Of a stretch of DNA of 64,000 nucleotides, positions 1 to 8,542 are shown in pieces. The DNA comes from Natronococcus occultus SP4 (GTDB lineage: Archaea > Halobacteriota > Halobacteria > Halobacteriales > Natrialbaceae), in assembly GCF_000328685.1 (NCBI RefSeq), contig NC_019974.1, forward strand, positions 3,897,001-3,961,000. The letters are read 5' to 3'. The notes under the pieces are model-generated. The model did not search any database, was not told where the DNA came from, and worked only from the letters and a program-made list of their open reading frames with translations. Positions within the stretch are counted from its first letter, which is position 1. The number at the start of each line of letters is the position of its first letter. Both the position numbers and the translations under genes were made by a program.

Positions 1-778
1 GCCCGAGGACGGGGAGGGTAACGGACGTCCCGAGGACGGCGGCGACGAGCAGCGACAGCTGTACCAGCGCCGTGCCGACGAAGCCGACCCACGCCAGGAG
101 TTCGTTGTCGACGAGCGGCGCGCCGAACGCGCGGTCGATACCGGTCAACTCGCCATAGAAGAGGATATCCCGCTGGAGCTCGGTCCCCGACAGCCAGATC
201 TCGAGGGGGCCGTTCAGCGCCTTCCCCCAGGCCGAGCCGACGTAGATGATCGCGACCGCGAGCAGCCCCCACTTGAGTGCGCGCATCCTGTAGGTTCGGC
301 TCGTCTCGCCGCGCAAAACGGCGTTCAGCTCCGCGATCGATCGATCGCTCGTCCGGCGAACCGCGTCGACGGAAAGGACGTCGTCCTCGGCGAACAGCGC
401 GAACAGGAGGATCAGATACGCACAGACGAACAGCGATTCGACGGTGCCAGCCAGGTAGATCGTCGCCTTGACCGACAGCATGTGCATCAACAGGAGGCTC
501 GCGAGACCGCCAGTCCATCGGGTTCGGTAACCGACGATGAACAGTACCAACAGGGCAGCGACGACCCACTGCTGGTAGGGAAGGAGTGTAAAAAAGAGGT
601 CCTGGTGGAGAAAGCCGATCGTCTCGTCGACGTGGAAGTCGGGCCACTCCCCGTAGGCGCCCCACTCGAGCGCGAGGACGCGCCAGAGCACGTAGAGACC
701 GAGCAGGACGCGGACGACCGCGAGGTTGACGGGCGACGGACGGGCGTCGTCGGCGACGTAGTTGACGAACGCGCTCAT
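1..778 (-). CDS. HTTM-like multi-pass membrane protein (3' part outside window)
   Basis: The reading frame is open on the minus strand from ATG at 778 to the window edge, about 259 residues, so the C-terminus is missing. It starts MSAFVNYVADDARPSP and holds several hydrophobic segments (for example NLAVVRVLLGLYVLW, VVAALLVLFIVGY, LFVCAYLILLFALF). The early Arg in helix 1 and the GYRTRW loop resemble HTTM/vitamin-K-carboxylase-like membrane proteins. Its ATG overlaps the stop of the upstream gene (ATGA), so the two are probably translated together. Function is not established; a DoxX-like family is the alternative. Confidence 0.75.
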   Translation of the reverse strand, partial: MSAFVNYVADDARPSPVNLAVVRVLLGLYVLWRVLALEWGAYGEWPDFHVDETIGFLHQDLFFTLLPYQQWVVAALLVLFIVGYRTRWTGGLASLLLMHMLSVKATIYLAGTVESLFVCAYLILLFALFAEDDVLSVDAVRRTSDRSIAELNAVLRGETSRTYRMRALKWGLLAVAIIYVGSAWGKALNGPLEIWLSGTELQRDILFYGELTGIDRAFGAPLVDNELLAWVGFVGTALVQLSLLVAAVLGTSVTLPVLG

Positions 779-1425
779 CGGTCGTCCTCGTGTTCGGTGA
801 CGGTGCCGTCGGTCGGATCGATCGTGACCCGAGGCCGTTCTTCGGTTGATTCGACCGCCGTATTGTCGTCGGTGTAGACGACCGTTCGCTCGTAGACCCG
901 GAGCGCCTCGAACTCGCCGTAAGCCTCGAGTTCGTCGGCGGTCCAGGCCCGGTCGTCGACGTACCGGGGCGGCTGGAGGTGGTCGGTCGTCGATCGGTCG
1001 CCCGACTCGATTTCCTGGCGGTACTCCTGGGCGTTCGAGAGGTAGAACGCGGCCATCTCGAGGCGTTGCTCGTCGGTGTACTCCTCGCTGAGGTGGGCAC
1101 CGATCGTCGACGTCCGCGTTCCGGTTACCGGCGGCGTCGCACGGTCGTCAACGCGGAGTTCGTCGCCCGCCGAGTCGACGACCCGGATCTCGTAGTAGCT
1201 CTCCTCGTCCTCGGAGGGCTGGGCGAACTTGTGCATGTCGACGACGGGCAACAGCGGCATCCCGACCAGCGTAACGGCGAGCAGCGTCGTGAAAAAGCCA
1301 GCGAGCCAGACCTCCCTGGCGTACCGCCGACGGGCAACGGCGAGAACGCCGAGCGTCCCCAGAAAGAACAGCACGTACACTGCGGGGAAGAGAACGGTCG
1401 TCAGCTCAGTGAGGAGAGCACCCAA
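775..1425 (-). CDS. Membrane-anchored hypothetical protein, partner of the HTTM-like gene
   Basis: 216 residues with two N-terminal hydrophobic stretches (about 8-28 and 37-60) and an acidic C-terminal domain of about 150 residues that is probably extracytoplasmic. I do not recognise the family. The codon at 1425 is TTG; an in-frame stop lies four codons upstream and the next in-frame ATG is only inside the second hydrophobic stretch, so TTG is the best start. It is translationally coupled (ATGA overlap) to the HTTM-like gene, which suggests a shared membrane function. Confidence 0.7.
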   Translation of the reverse strand: MGALLTELTTVLFPAVYVLFFLGTLGVLAVARRRYAREVWLAGFFTTLLAVTLVGMPLLPVVDMHKFAQPSEDEESYYEIRVVDSAGDELRVDDRATPPVTGTRTSTIGAHLSEEYTDEQRLEMAAFYLSNAQEYRQEIESGDRSTTDHLQPPRYVDDRAWTADELEAYGEFEALRVYERTVVYTDDNTAVESTEERPRVTIDPTDGTVTEHEDDR

Positions 1426-1457
1426 TACGAACCACTACCACGTCCTCTCGGAACAGG

Positions 1458-1466
1458 TTATATAGG
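1458..1466 (-). promoter_or_regulatory. TATA box for the membrane-protein pair
   Basis: The minus strand reads CCTATATAA here, about 35 bases ahead of the TTG start at 1425, in otherwise GC-rich DNA. This fits an archaeal TATA element with a leader of around ten bases. Confidence 0.5.
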
Positions 1467-1579
1467 TTTTCTGGAGGGTAGCGGCCCCGAGAGTAAATTT
1501 TAGGCGTTAGAGATATGAGTAAAGGAGACGGTCGCGTCGGCAGTAGCTATTTGGTAGCGACACGCGTCGGCAAACGCGG

Positions 1580-2554
1580 ATGGAGTACACGACCCTCGGC
1601 TCGACCGGGATGGACGTCAGCAAGATCTGTCTGGGCTGTATGAGCTTCGGCAGCGGACAGGACTGGATGCTCGACGAGGACGAGAGTCGCGAGCTCATCG
1701 AGCGGGCGATCGAGCTCGGGATCACCTTCTTCGACACCGCCAACGTCTACTCGGCGGGCGAATCCGAGTCGATCCTCGGGGACGTGCTGGCCGACTACGA
1801 CCGCGAGGAGTTCGTCGTCGCCTCGAAGGTCAGGTTTCCCGGCGCCAGCGACCACCGTAACGCGGCGGGGCTCTCGCGGAAGACGATCGAACAGGAACTC
1901 GAGGCCTCCCTCGACCGTCTCGGGCTGGACACCCTCGATCTCTACCAGATCCACCGCTGGGATTACGACACGCCGATCGAGACGACGATGCGGGCTCTAG
2001 ACGACGCGGTTCGGCGCGGGCAGGTTCGCCACCTCGGGGCGTCCTCGATGTGGGCTCACCAGTTCCTCGAGGCCCGGCGGGTGAGCGAACGCGAGGGGCT
2101 CGCGCCGTTCGAGACGATGCAGAACCTCTACCACCTGGCCTACCGCGAGGAGGAACGGGAGATGTACCCCGTCTGTGAGGCCGACGACGTCGGAACGATG
2201 CCCTGGAGCCCCCTCGGCGCTGGCTATCTCGCTCGGCCCCACGAGGAGTTCCGGACGACCACGCGGGCCGACCACGAGGTCGAGAACGCGGGCGTCCCCT
2301 ACCACGAGTTCCCGGCAAGCGAGGCAATCAACGAACGGGTACGGGAGCTCGCCGACGAGTACGGCGTCACGATGGCCCAGATCGCGCTGGCCTGGCAGTT
2401 CCAGAACGAGAACGTGACGGCTCCGATCATCGGCACCTCGAGCGACGACCATCTCGAGGAGGCCGTCGAGGCGCTCGAACTCTCGCTGTCGTCCTCGGAC
2501 GTCGACTACCTCGAGGAGCCGTACGAACCGGTGCCGGTGTACGGCCACGACTGA
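1580..2554 (+). CDS. Aldo/keto reductase
   Basis: 324 residues, the usual AKR length. The TIM-barrel fold is indicated by the N-terminal YTTLGSTGMDVSKICLGCMS and the NAD(P)-site motif GTSSDDHLEEAVEAL near the C-terminus. The catalytic tetrad can be placed at Asp52, Tyr57 (FFDTANVY), Lys83 (VVASKV) and His125 (LYQIHRWD). The family reduces aldehydes or ketones with NADPH in the cytoplasm; the substrate cannot be told from sequence. It resembles the voltage-gated-potassium-channel-beta/AKR11-like branch. It is monocistronic and convergent with the amidotransferase gene. Confidence 0.92.
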   Translation: MEYTTLGSTGMDVSKICLGCMSFGSGQDWMLDEDESRELIERAIELGITFFDTANVYSAGESESILGDVLADYDREEFVVASKVRFPGASDHRNAAGLSRKTIEQELEASLDRLGLDTLDLYQIHRWDYDTPIETTMRALDDAVRRGQVRHLGASSMWAHQFLEARRVSEREGLAPFETMQNLYHLAYREEEREMYPVCEADDVGTMPWSPLGAGYLARPHEEFRTTTRADHEVENAGVPYHEFPASEAINERVRELADEYGVTMAQIALAWQFQNENVTAPIIGTSSDDHLEEAVEALELSLSSSDVDYLEEPYEPVPVYGHD

Positions 2555-2589
2555 ATCGCCACTCTCCGGTGGCTCCCTGCCGGTCGCGG

Positions 2590-3318
2590 TCAACGTGACG
2601 GCTCGGGCGGTCCGCCGTCCGCGTCGAGTCGTTCCGCTTCCAGCTCTTCGACGTACGCGAGGAAGTTATCGAACAGCCGCTTTGCCTCGCAGGCAGCGTC
2701 GTAGTTTCCGGCGTGGATTCCCTCGAGAACCGCGTCGATACGCTCCTCCGAGAGCTGGTCTGACTTCCCCACGGTGACCGATTCGGCCGTCTCCATGTCG
2801 TACTCCGGATGAAACTGCACGGCGAAGACGCGGTCTTTCCGGAAGCCGTGGATTCCGTACTCGTTTTTCGCGAACACCGTCGCGCCCGGCGGCTTCTCAC
2901 AGACGTGGTCGGAGTGGGTAGTAAAGACGGTCATCGCTTCGCCGACGCCCTCGAGGAGACGGTTCTCTCCGTCCTGTTCGACGGTGCGGTAGCCGATCTC
3001 GTACTCGCCCATGGAACTGACGCGACCGCCCATGACGTCAGCGAGGAGCTGGTGGCCGTAACAGACGCCGAGCGCCGGCAGCCCGGCCCGGATCGCATCG
3101 CCGACCCAGGTCTTCAGCCGGCCGATCCACTCCCGATCCCAGTAGACCGACGCTCTCGAACCGGTGACGACGAACCCGTCGTACCGAAAGTCGTCGGGGA
3201 ACTCGCCGGACGGACAGTGAAACGCCGTCAGCTCGGCGTCGAGCTCCCGACGGAAGTTTCGTCGCGTCTCGGTCGCCTCGTGAGCCGCGTTCAGTAGCGC
3301 GAGTCGTAGCTCTCCCAT
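2590..3318 (-). CDS. Class I glutamine amidotransferase-like protein
   Basis: 242 residues with the nucleophile elbow GVCYGHQ (Cys86) and the C-terminal FHPEYD giving the His and Glu of the triad. VTGSRASVYW replaces the usual GG-S-V loop. Proteins of this type are stand-alone GMP-synthase-like amidotransferases or gamma-glutamyl hydrolases; no synthetase domain is attached. It follows the GCS2-family ligase with a gap of only six bases, so the pair is almost certainly one operon. That suggests, without proving, that it trims or transfers a gamma-glutamyl group made by its neighbour. Confidence 0.85.
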   Translation of the reverse strand: MGELRLALLNAAHEATETRRNFRRELDAELTAFHCPSGEFPDDFRYDGFVVTGSRASVYWDREWIGRLKTWVGDAIRAGLPALGVCYGHQLLADVMGGRVSSMGEYEIGYRTVEQDGENRLLEGVGEAMTVFTTHSDHVCEKPPGATVFAKNEYGIHGFRKDRVFAVQFHPEYDMETAESVTVGKSDQLSEERIDAVLEGIHAGNYDAACEAKRLFDNFLAYVEELEAERLDADGGPPEPSR

Positions 3319-3324
3319 TCGTTC

Positions 3325-4518
3325 TCACCGCGAATCGGACCGCGACGTCCTCTCGTCGGCGCTTGGCCGGTGTTCTCGTGGATCGACGGACATCGAACGG
3401 ACGCCTCGAGACAGATCGCGTTCGAGGCGGTCCGCATACCGGAGGCGAAGTGATCGCGCCTCGGCGTTCGTCGGCTCCCCAACCGCAGCGAGTTCGGTCG
3501 AGAGCGGGTCGTACGCTGCCACGTTGAACCCCATTCGTTCGAGGTACGAGCGTACCGAGGACGACGACAGTCCGTCCCGGATGGCGGCGTCGACGTACGG
3601 TTCCAGCGCCTCGAACTCCGGCAGAACGATCGAGTCGCTCGTCACGCGACCGGTCTCTCCCTCGATGCGGACGTCGACCTCGGTAGCGTGCCCGACGAGG
3701 CCGGCGATCTCATCCGCGAGTCGAACGACCTGGCTCGGAAGAGCGGTGTCGGGCGAGCGCCACTCGACGGTCGAGAACCGATCGCGAAGCTTGATCGGCG
3801 TCCAGGCCGTTCCCTCCGGCTCGAAGTGGGACTCGACGGTGTCCCGGTCGAGACCGGCAATCGCGGCCTCGGTCAGGAACTCCTCGTAGCAGCGGTCGAC
3901 GCGCCTCGCCCACGTTTCCCTGTCAGCGGCGTACGGCCACAGTCCCCCCTGGTGGGAGAGCGCGGCGTAGGCCAGCCGGCGGTACAGCTGTGATCTCGCA
4001 CCGGCGGCCAGCTTCGTCGTGCCGAAGTACGGCGAGGAGTTGACCAGCGCCAGCGCGGGATCGAGTGCGATGAGCGTGTTTAGCTGATCGATCTCGCGAC
4101 CGGGTTGCTGTTCGATGTGGATGTGCGTTCCGGCGCAGTGTCGGACGTACTCGAAGTTCTCGCCGAGGACGCGGTCCTGAATCCGCGTGCGCTCGCTCGG
4201 ACGGTCCTCGATCGGGCCGTGGTGGATCGGGGTGGCAAGCGGGACGAGCCGCTTACCTCTGTCCTCGGCCCGACGGAGAACGCGACCCAGCCGGTCGAAC
4301 AGCTCGTCGCGGAGGGCGGCCGTTGACTCACACGGCGTCGTCTTAATCTCGAGCAGCGGCGCGACGAACTCCCGTTCGACGCCCGGGGAGGCATCGAGGA
4401 GGTCACCGGGCTCCGTCAGTCGGCCGCGATCGTCGATCACCCAGTACTCGACCTCGACGCTCCGTCGCACCGGTTCGCCGTCGTTCGACGAGGTTGCGGT
4501 ATCGAGTGGGGCAGCCAT
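3325..4518 (-). CDS. gshA: Glutamate-cysteine ligase family (GCS2) protein
   Basis: 397 residues. The N-terminal EVEYWVIDDRGRL, the metal-binding CAGTHIHIE (about residues 133-141) and the later VNSSPYFG match the GCS2/carboxylate-amine ligase family, which joins glutamate to an amine using ATP. Haloarchaea make gamma-glutamylcysteine as their main thiol with an enzyme of this family, so that is the likely role. The first gene of a two-gene operon with a class I amidotransferase. Start chosen at MAAPLDTATSS; the DNA upstream has no coding character. Confidence 0.85.
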   Translation of the reverse strand: MAAPLDTATSSNDGEPVRRSVEVEYWVIDDRGRLTEPGDLLDASPGVEREFVAPLLEIKTTPCESTAALRDELFDRLGRVLRRAEDRGKRLVPLATPIHHGPIEDRPSERTRIQDRVLGENFEYVRHCAGTHIHIEQQPGREIDQLNTLIALDPALALVNSSPYFGTTKLAAGARSQLYRRLAYAALSHQGGLWPYAADRETWARRVDRCYEEFLTEAAIAGLDRDTVESHFEPEGTAWTPIKLRDRFSTVEWRSPDTALPSQVVRLADEIAGLVGHATEVDVRIEGETGRVTSDSIVLPEFEALEPYVDAAIRDGLSSSSVRSYLERMGFNVAAYDPLSTELAAVGEPTNAEARSLRLRYADRLERDLSRGVRSMSVDPREHRPSADERTSRSDSR

Positions 4519-4877
4519 CTCTCACCCACGGGAGACGCGCGTCGGTCGATCGCTGGGGAACGTCGGTCGCCGCAGAATCGAGGCAGTCGGATCCACGGCG
4601 ATCGCCCCGCTCGCTCCGCGTCTCGGCCGTCGACAAATCGACGGGCCGGCGCTGCGGCCCGGACGGCTGTGCAGGATGTTCACGCGAAGCAAGAACGGAT
4701 TCTGCCTAATAACCGTTGTGTACACACAGTGAATATACACCTTATACACTGTCGAGGTGGTCACTTATTTCCGAGAGGACAACCGATCCAGCGATATTCG
4801 TTGTTCGAGCTGCCCGTCATTCACAGCTCCCCGCCCCGTTCGAAGGGTCGAGGACGGACTCGCTCGCCGACTGGCCG
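4519..4877. other. Gap of 359 bases upstream of the GCS2-family gene
   Basis: No credible gene: the open frames here are Arg- or Ser-rich shadows. The DNA is GC-rich except for an AT-rich stretch at about 4705-4772 that holds a palindrome and TATA-like sequence. If transcription of the minus-strand operon starts there it would carry a leader of about 200 bases. Confidence 0.6.
4717..4752 (-). promoter_or_regulatory. Palindromic operator/promoter candidate
   Basis: TGTGTACACA (4717-4726) is a perfect 10-bp palindrome. It is followed by an inverted repeat ACAGTG (4726-4731) and CACTGT (4747-4752) around a TATA-like core at 4732-4746. The arrangement looks like a promoter with repressor sites for the gshA-like operon. 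The long distance to the start codon weakens the case. Confidence 0.4.
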
Positions 4878-5144
4878 TCAGGAGGTGTTCTCGACGGTCC
4901 AGCCGGGATCGCGACCCGTCCGCTCGATCCGGTCCGATCGACAGGCCGGGCAGTAGTCGGGAGTCACCGTTTCGTTTCGGGGAACGTAAACCGCGCCGCC
5001 ACACTCCACGCAGGCGTCGGGAACGACCGTTACACAGTCCACACAGAGATTGAAATCGTCGACTGTGAGTCCGCGCAGGGGTTCGAGCTGTTTGTCCAGG
5101 ATGTACTCGTCGATGATCGCCTGACAGTTCTGGCACGGTTGCAT
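4878..5144 (-). CDS. Small zinc-ribbon protein, function unknown
   Basis: 88 residues starting MQPCQNCQAIIDEYIL. Four CxxC pairs (CQNC, CVDC, CVEC, CPAC) suggest two zinc ribbons. The start at 5144 is fixed by a minus-strand GGAGGT (5151-5156) six bases ahead of the ATG; an upstream in-frame ATG at 5177 lacks such a site. Proteins of this look are common and conserved in haloarchaea, but no function is known to me; nucleic-acid or protein binding is a guess. Confidence 0.8.
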   Translation of the reverse strand: MQPCQNCQAIIDEYILDKQLEPLRGLTVDDFNLCVDCVTVVPDACVECGGAVYVPRNETVTPDYCPACRSDRIERTGRDPGWTVENTS

Positions 5145-5150
5145 GTCGAT

Positions 5151-5156
5151 ACCTCC
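5151..5156 (-). promoter_or_regulatory. Shine-Dalgarno site that sets the zinc-ribbon gene start
   Basis: GGAGGT on the minus strand, six bases before ATG 5144. Most genes in this window lack such a site, so it is informative for start choice. Confidence 0.6.
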
Positions 5157-5232
5157 GATACTGTGTGATAGTCCCACAAAGTCCTATCGGCCGAACGCAG
5201 TACGGGACGCCCTTCCCCGCGGTCGGCCTCGT

Positions 5233-6159
5233 TCAGGCGTCCGGGTACTCGATCTCGACGGTCTCCCCGTCGTCGGGAACGATCACCTCGCCTGCGAAGA
5301 CCTCCCGAGCCTGCTCGAGGTGAGCCGAGACGTCGCCGGCGTACCGCGAGGAGAGGTGCATCAGCGCCAGCCGCTCGGCGCCCGCGCGGTTACCGATCTC
5401 GGCTGCCTGGCGGGCCGTCGAGTGGGCCGTGTCGGCGGCCCGCTCGGCGCGGTCGTCCGCGAACGTCGCGTCGTGAATCAACAGTTCGGGCTCGTCTGCG
5501 GCCTCGATCGTCCCGGCCGTCGGACGGGTGTCGCCCGTGTAGACGATCGATCGTCCCGGCCGTGGGGCGCCGACTACCTGCTCGGGGTCGACGACGGTAC
5601 CGTCCTCGAGCTCGACCGACTCGCCCTCGTGGAGCGTCGAGAACTTCGGCCCCACGGGGACGCCGAGCTCCTCGGCACGCTCGCGGTCGAACCGTCCCTT
5701 GCGGTCGTCCTCGACCAGCGCATAGCCGACCGAGCGGGTGTCGTGGTCGGTCGCAAACGCCCGTACCTCGTACTCGTCGGCGCGGTAGGCGACGTCACCC
5801 CCGCCGACCTCGTTGATTCGCACCGGAAACGAGGGGCGGTTCCCCAGCGCCTCGACCAGCGATTTCAGTTCCCGGCGCGTGCCACGCGGGGCGTGGATCG
5901 CCAGGGCGTCCTCGCGGTCGTTGAAATCCATCGTCTGGAGCAGCCCCGGAAGCCCGAGGACGTGGTCGCCGTGGAGGTGCGTGACGAAGATCTGGGAGAC
6001 CGCAAACCCCGTCCCGAACCGCATCATCTGGCGCTGGGTCCCCTCCGCGACGTCGAACAGCAGTCCCTCGCCCTCGCGGGCGACGAAGAGTCCGCTGGGA
6101 TTGCGCTCGGTCGTCGGAACGGCCCCGCCGGTCCCCAGAAACGTCACACGCAGTGGCAT
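5233..6159 (-). CDS. rnz: Ribonuclease Z (tRNA 3' endonuclease)
   Basis: 308 residues of the metallo-beta-lactamase fold. VTFLGTGGAVPT opens the protein, THLHGDH (about residues 60-66) is the zinc-binding motif, and ALVEDD, YTGDTRPT and LIHDATF supply later conserved pieces. This matches tRNase Z, which cuts the 3' trailer from precursor tRNAs in the cytoplasm. A GTG one codon upstream (6162) is an alternative start; ATG 6159 is preferred. It stands alone between the zinc-ribbon gene and the divergent DUF7282 gene. Confidence 0.95.
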   Translation of the reverse strand: MPLRVTFLGTGGAVPTTERNPSGLFVAREGEGLLFDVAEGTQRQMMRFGTGFAVSQIFVTHLHGDHVLGLPGLLQTMDFNDREDALAIHAPRGTRRELKSLVEALGNRPSFPVRINEVGGGDVAYRADEYEVRAFATDHDTRSVGYALVEDDRKGRFDRERAEELGVPVGPKFSTLHEGESVELEDGTVVDPEQVVGAPRPGRSIVYTGDTRPTAGTIEAADEPELLIHDATFADDRAERAADTAHSTARQAAEIGNRAGAERLALMHLSSRYAGDVSAHLEQAREVFAGEVIVPDDGETVEIEYPDA

Positions 6160-6313
6160 CACTGCGTGTTCGACGCGCTGAGACTAAACCGCCTTCGGAT
6201 CCGGCGCGACCGTCGGTCGGACACGAAGCAGTCGGCCGTCGGTTCGGAACGGCGAACGGACTGTGCGTTTTACGTCCCTGCAGCCCTAACGTGTCGAGCA
6301 TCACCACCACCAA

Positions 6314-7438
6314 ATGAGTTCGAGAGCGACGTTCGGCACTATCAAGCGAGTTACCGCCATCCTGATCGCGATCGCGGTCGTCCTCGCGGCGGGAATCGTC
6401 GTCGGCCAGGCACCAGTCATCTTCGGCGTCGACGAGGACCCGTCGGCCTCGATCAGCTTCGAGGATCAAGAGAACGACGGTGTGAGCGTCGGCATCGACG
6501 AAGTTACCCTCTCCGACGGCGGCTTCGTCGTCATCACGGACGGCGGCGACGAACCCCTCGCCGTTTCGACGTACCTCGAGGACGGAACCCACGAGAACGT
6601 CACCGTCGAGAGCGAGGACAACGAGACCGAGCTCGCCGGCCAGCTGACCGCGACGGTCCACCAGGACACCACCGGCGACGAGACGTTCCAGTACTACGAG
6701 ACCGACGGCGAGGAGGACCAGCCCTACCTCGAGGACGGCTACCCCGTCAGTGACACTGCGTCGGTGACCCTCGACGAGGACGAGGCGGTCTCCGACTCGT
6801 TCGTCGTCGAATCGATGACGGCGCCGGAGTCGGCGACGACCAACGAGACGATCTCGGTCACCGCGGAGGTCCGGAACCCGACCGAGTTCGCCCAGCAACA
6901 GATCGTCGAATTCCGGCTGAACGGCACCGTCCTCGAGCGCCAGATCCTCGAGCTCGACGGCGGCGAGGACCGCGAAGTCACGTTCGAGGTCGATACGAGC
7001 GGCACGCCGCCCGGAACACAGGCGATCGGCGTCTACACCGACGACGACGGCGAGATCGGCGAGATCGAACTCGAGTTCCACACCGATCCGTCGATCTCGG
7101 TCGTCGACGCCGACACCGACGAAGTGACCGTCGACGTCGCGACTCCCGAGGACGGCTTCGTCGCCGTCGAGGACGACGACGAGCTGCTCGGCACGAGCGA
7201 CGAACTCGAGGCCGGCGAACACGAGAACGTCACCGTCGAGTTCGACGAGAACGCGAGCGTCGAGGATGACGACGAGCTCACGGCCGTCGTCTACGAGGGC
7301 GATCCCGACGACGTCGACGACGCAGAGCCGCTCGAGCACGACGACGAACCGGTCGAGGCGACGTTCAGTATCGCCGATATCGAAGCCGAGGACGAGTCGG
7401 ACGACGAGGACGACGACGCGGGTGACGACGACGAGTAA
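6314..7438 (+). CDS. Exported acidic surface protein with two DUF7282-like repeats
   Basis: 374 residues. An N-terminal hydrophobic segment (about 14-33, TAILIAIAVVLAAGIVV) acts as signal or anchor. Two related beta-rich modules follow, each with a GGFVVI/DGFVAV motif and a HENVTVE motif, at about 50-155 and 255-355, separated by a CARDB-like stretch (TNETISVTAEVRNPTEFA). The C-terminus is a run of Asp and Glu. The modules match the haloarchaeal DUF7282 pattern found in cell-surface proteins. Role unknown; probably cell-envelope. Confidence 0.8.
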   Translation: MSSRATFGTIKRVTAILIAIAVVLAAGIVVGQAPVIFGVDEDPSASISFEDQENDGVSVGIDEVTLSDGGFVVITDGGDEPLAVSTYLEDGTHENVTVESEDNETELAGQLTATVHQDTTGDETFQYYETDGEEDQPYLEDGYPVSDTASVTLDEDEAVSDSFVVESMTAPESATTNETISVTAEVRNPTEFAQQQIVEFRLNGTVLERQILELDGGEDREVTFEVDTSGTPPGTQAIGVYTDDDGEIGEIELEFHTDPSISVVDADTDEVTVDVATPEDGFVAVEDDDELLGTSDELEAGEHENVTVEFDENASVEDDDELTAVVYEGDPDDVDDAEPLEHDDEPVEATFSIADIEAEDESDDEDDDAGDDDE

Positions 7439-7489
7439 CGCGGCGTCCAACCGACCGATTCTTACCGCCCTCTCCCCTACCGACGAGCG

Positions 7490-8494
7490 ATGGACGCGCC
7501 GCTGTGGACCGACACCCACGCCCCGGAGCTGGCCGAGTTGCCACAGGACGACGCTCGCGAGTACTTAGAGCGAGCCGTCGAGGAGCCGCTGAACCTCGTC
7601 CTGCAGGGACCGCCCGGCAGCGGGAAGACCGCGGCGGCGCGCGCGCTCGCTCGAGAAGCGCACGAGGACCCGGACAACGATCTGGTCGAGATCAACGTCG
7701 CTGACTTCTTCGGGCGAACCAAGACGGAGATCAAAAACGACCCCCGTTTCGCCTCCTTCCTAACTGGGCGGTCGTCGATGTCCAAACGCGACATGATCAA
7801 CCGCGTTCTCAAGGAGTCGGCGAGCTACGCGCCCGTCTCCGGGGAGTACAAGACGATCCTGCTCGACAACGCCGAGGACGTCCGCGAGGACTTCCAGCAG
7901 GCGTTGCGGCGGATCATGGAACAACACCACCGGACGACCCAGTTTATCATCGCGACCCGCCAGCCGACCAAGCTCATCCCGCCGATCCGTTCGCGGTGTT
8001 TCCCCGTCTCGGTGCGGGCGCCGACCAGCGAGGAGACCGTCGCGGTGCTCGAACGGATCGTCGACACGGAGGAGGTCGACTACGACGCCGAGGGCCTCGA
8101 GTTCGTCGCCGGCTACGCGAACGGAAACCTCCGGAAGGCGATCCTCGCGGCCCAGACGACCGTCGAAGACGCGGGCGAGCTGACGATGAGCGCGGCCTAC
8201 GAGACGATCGGCGAGGTCGGCCTCGAGGACGAGGTCGAAGAGATGCTCGACGACGCCGAGGCGGGACAGTTCACGGACGCCCGAAAGGCGCTGGACGACC
8301 TGCTCGTCGACGAGGGGCTCGACGGCGGGGAGGTACTGGATCTCGTCCTCGAGGTCGCGCGAAAACGCTACCAGGGCGAGAAGCTGGCCCGTACCCACCG
8401 GCTCGCGGCCGACGTCGAGTTCGAGATGCAGGAAGGGTCGAGCGATCGGATCCACGTCTCGCATCTGCTCGCGGAGCTCGGTCGGAACGCGTAG
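7490..8494 (+). CDS. rfcB: Replication factor C small-subunit paralogue (clamp loader ATPase)
   Basis: 334 residues. Walker A GPPGSGKT at 40-47, Walker B ILLDNAED and the SRC arginine-finger motif (IRSRCFP) identify an AAA+ clamp-loader subunit. The B motif reads DNAE where most RFC small subunits have DEAD. Haloarchaea carry more than one RfcS gene and this is the divergent second type, expected to help load PCNA on primed DNA. The stop is followed by a palindrome with a T-run. Confidence 0.88.
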   Translation: MDAPLWTDTHAPELAELPQDDAREYLERAVEEPLNLVLQGPPGSGKTAAARALAREAHEDPDNDLVEINVADFFGRTKTEIKNDPRFASFLTGRSSMSKRDMINRVLKESASYAPVSGEYKTILLDNAEDVREDFQQALRRIMEQHHRTTQFIIATRQPTKLIPPIRSRCFPVSVRAPTSEETVAVLERIVDTEEVDYDAEGLEFVAGYANGNLRKAILAAQTTVEDAGELTMSAAYETIGEVGLEDEVEEMLDDAEAGQFTDARKALDDLLVDEGLDGGEVLDLVLEVARKRYQGEKLARTHRLAADVEFEMQEGSSDRIHVSHLLAELGRNA

Positions 8495-8500
8495 TCACGT

Positions 8501-8518
8501 TCCGGGCCCGGACTTTTC
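8501..8518 (+). terminator. Hairpin plus T-run after the RfcS paralogue
   Basis: TCCGGGCCCGGA (8501-8512) is a perfect palindrome followed at once by CTTTT, six bases after the stop codon. Archaeal terminators need mainly the T-run, so the hairpin is unusual. Confidence 0.45.
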
Positions 8519-8542
8519 GTCACTCCGAACCGAGACGTGAGT

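Noticed and set aside
5795-7519. 574-codon open frame antisense to the DUF7282 gene
   Set aside because: Acidic genes with GC-rich third positions leave long open antisense frames; the Val/Leu/Arg/Asp-rich product has no domain and the sense gene is clear.
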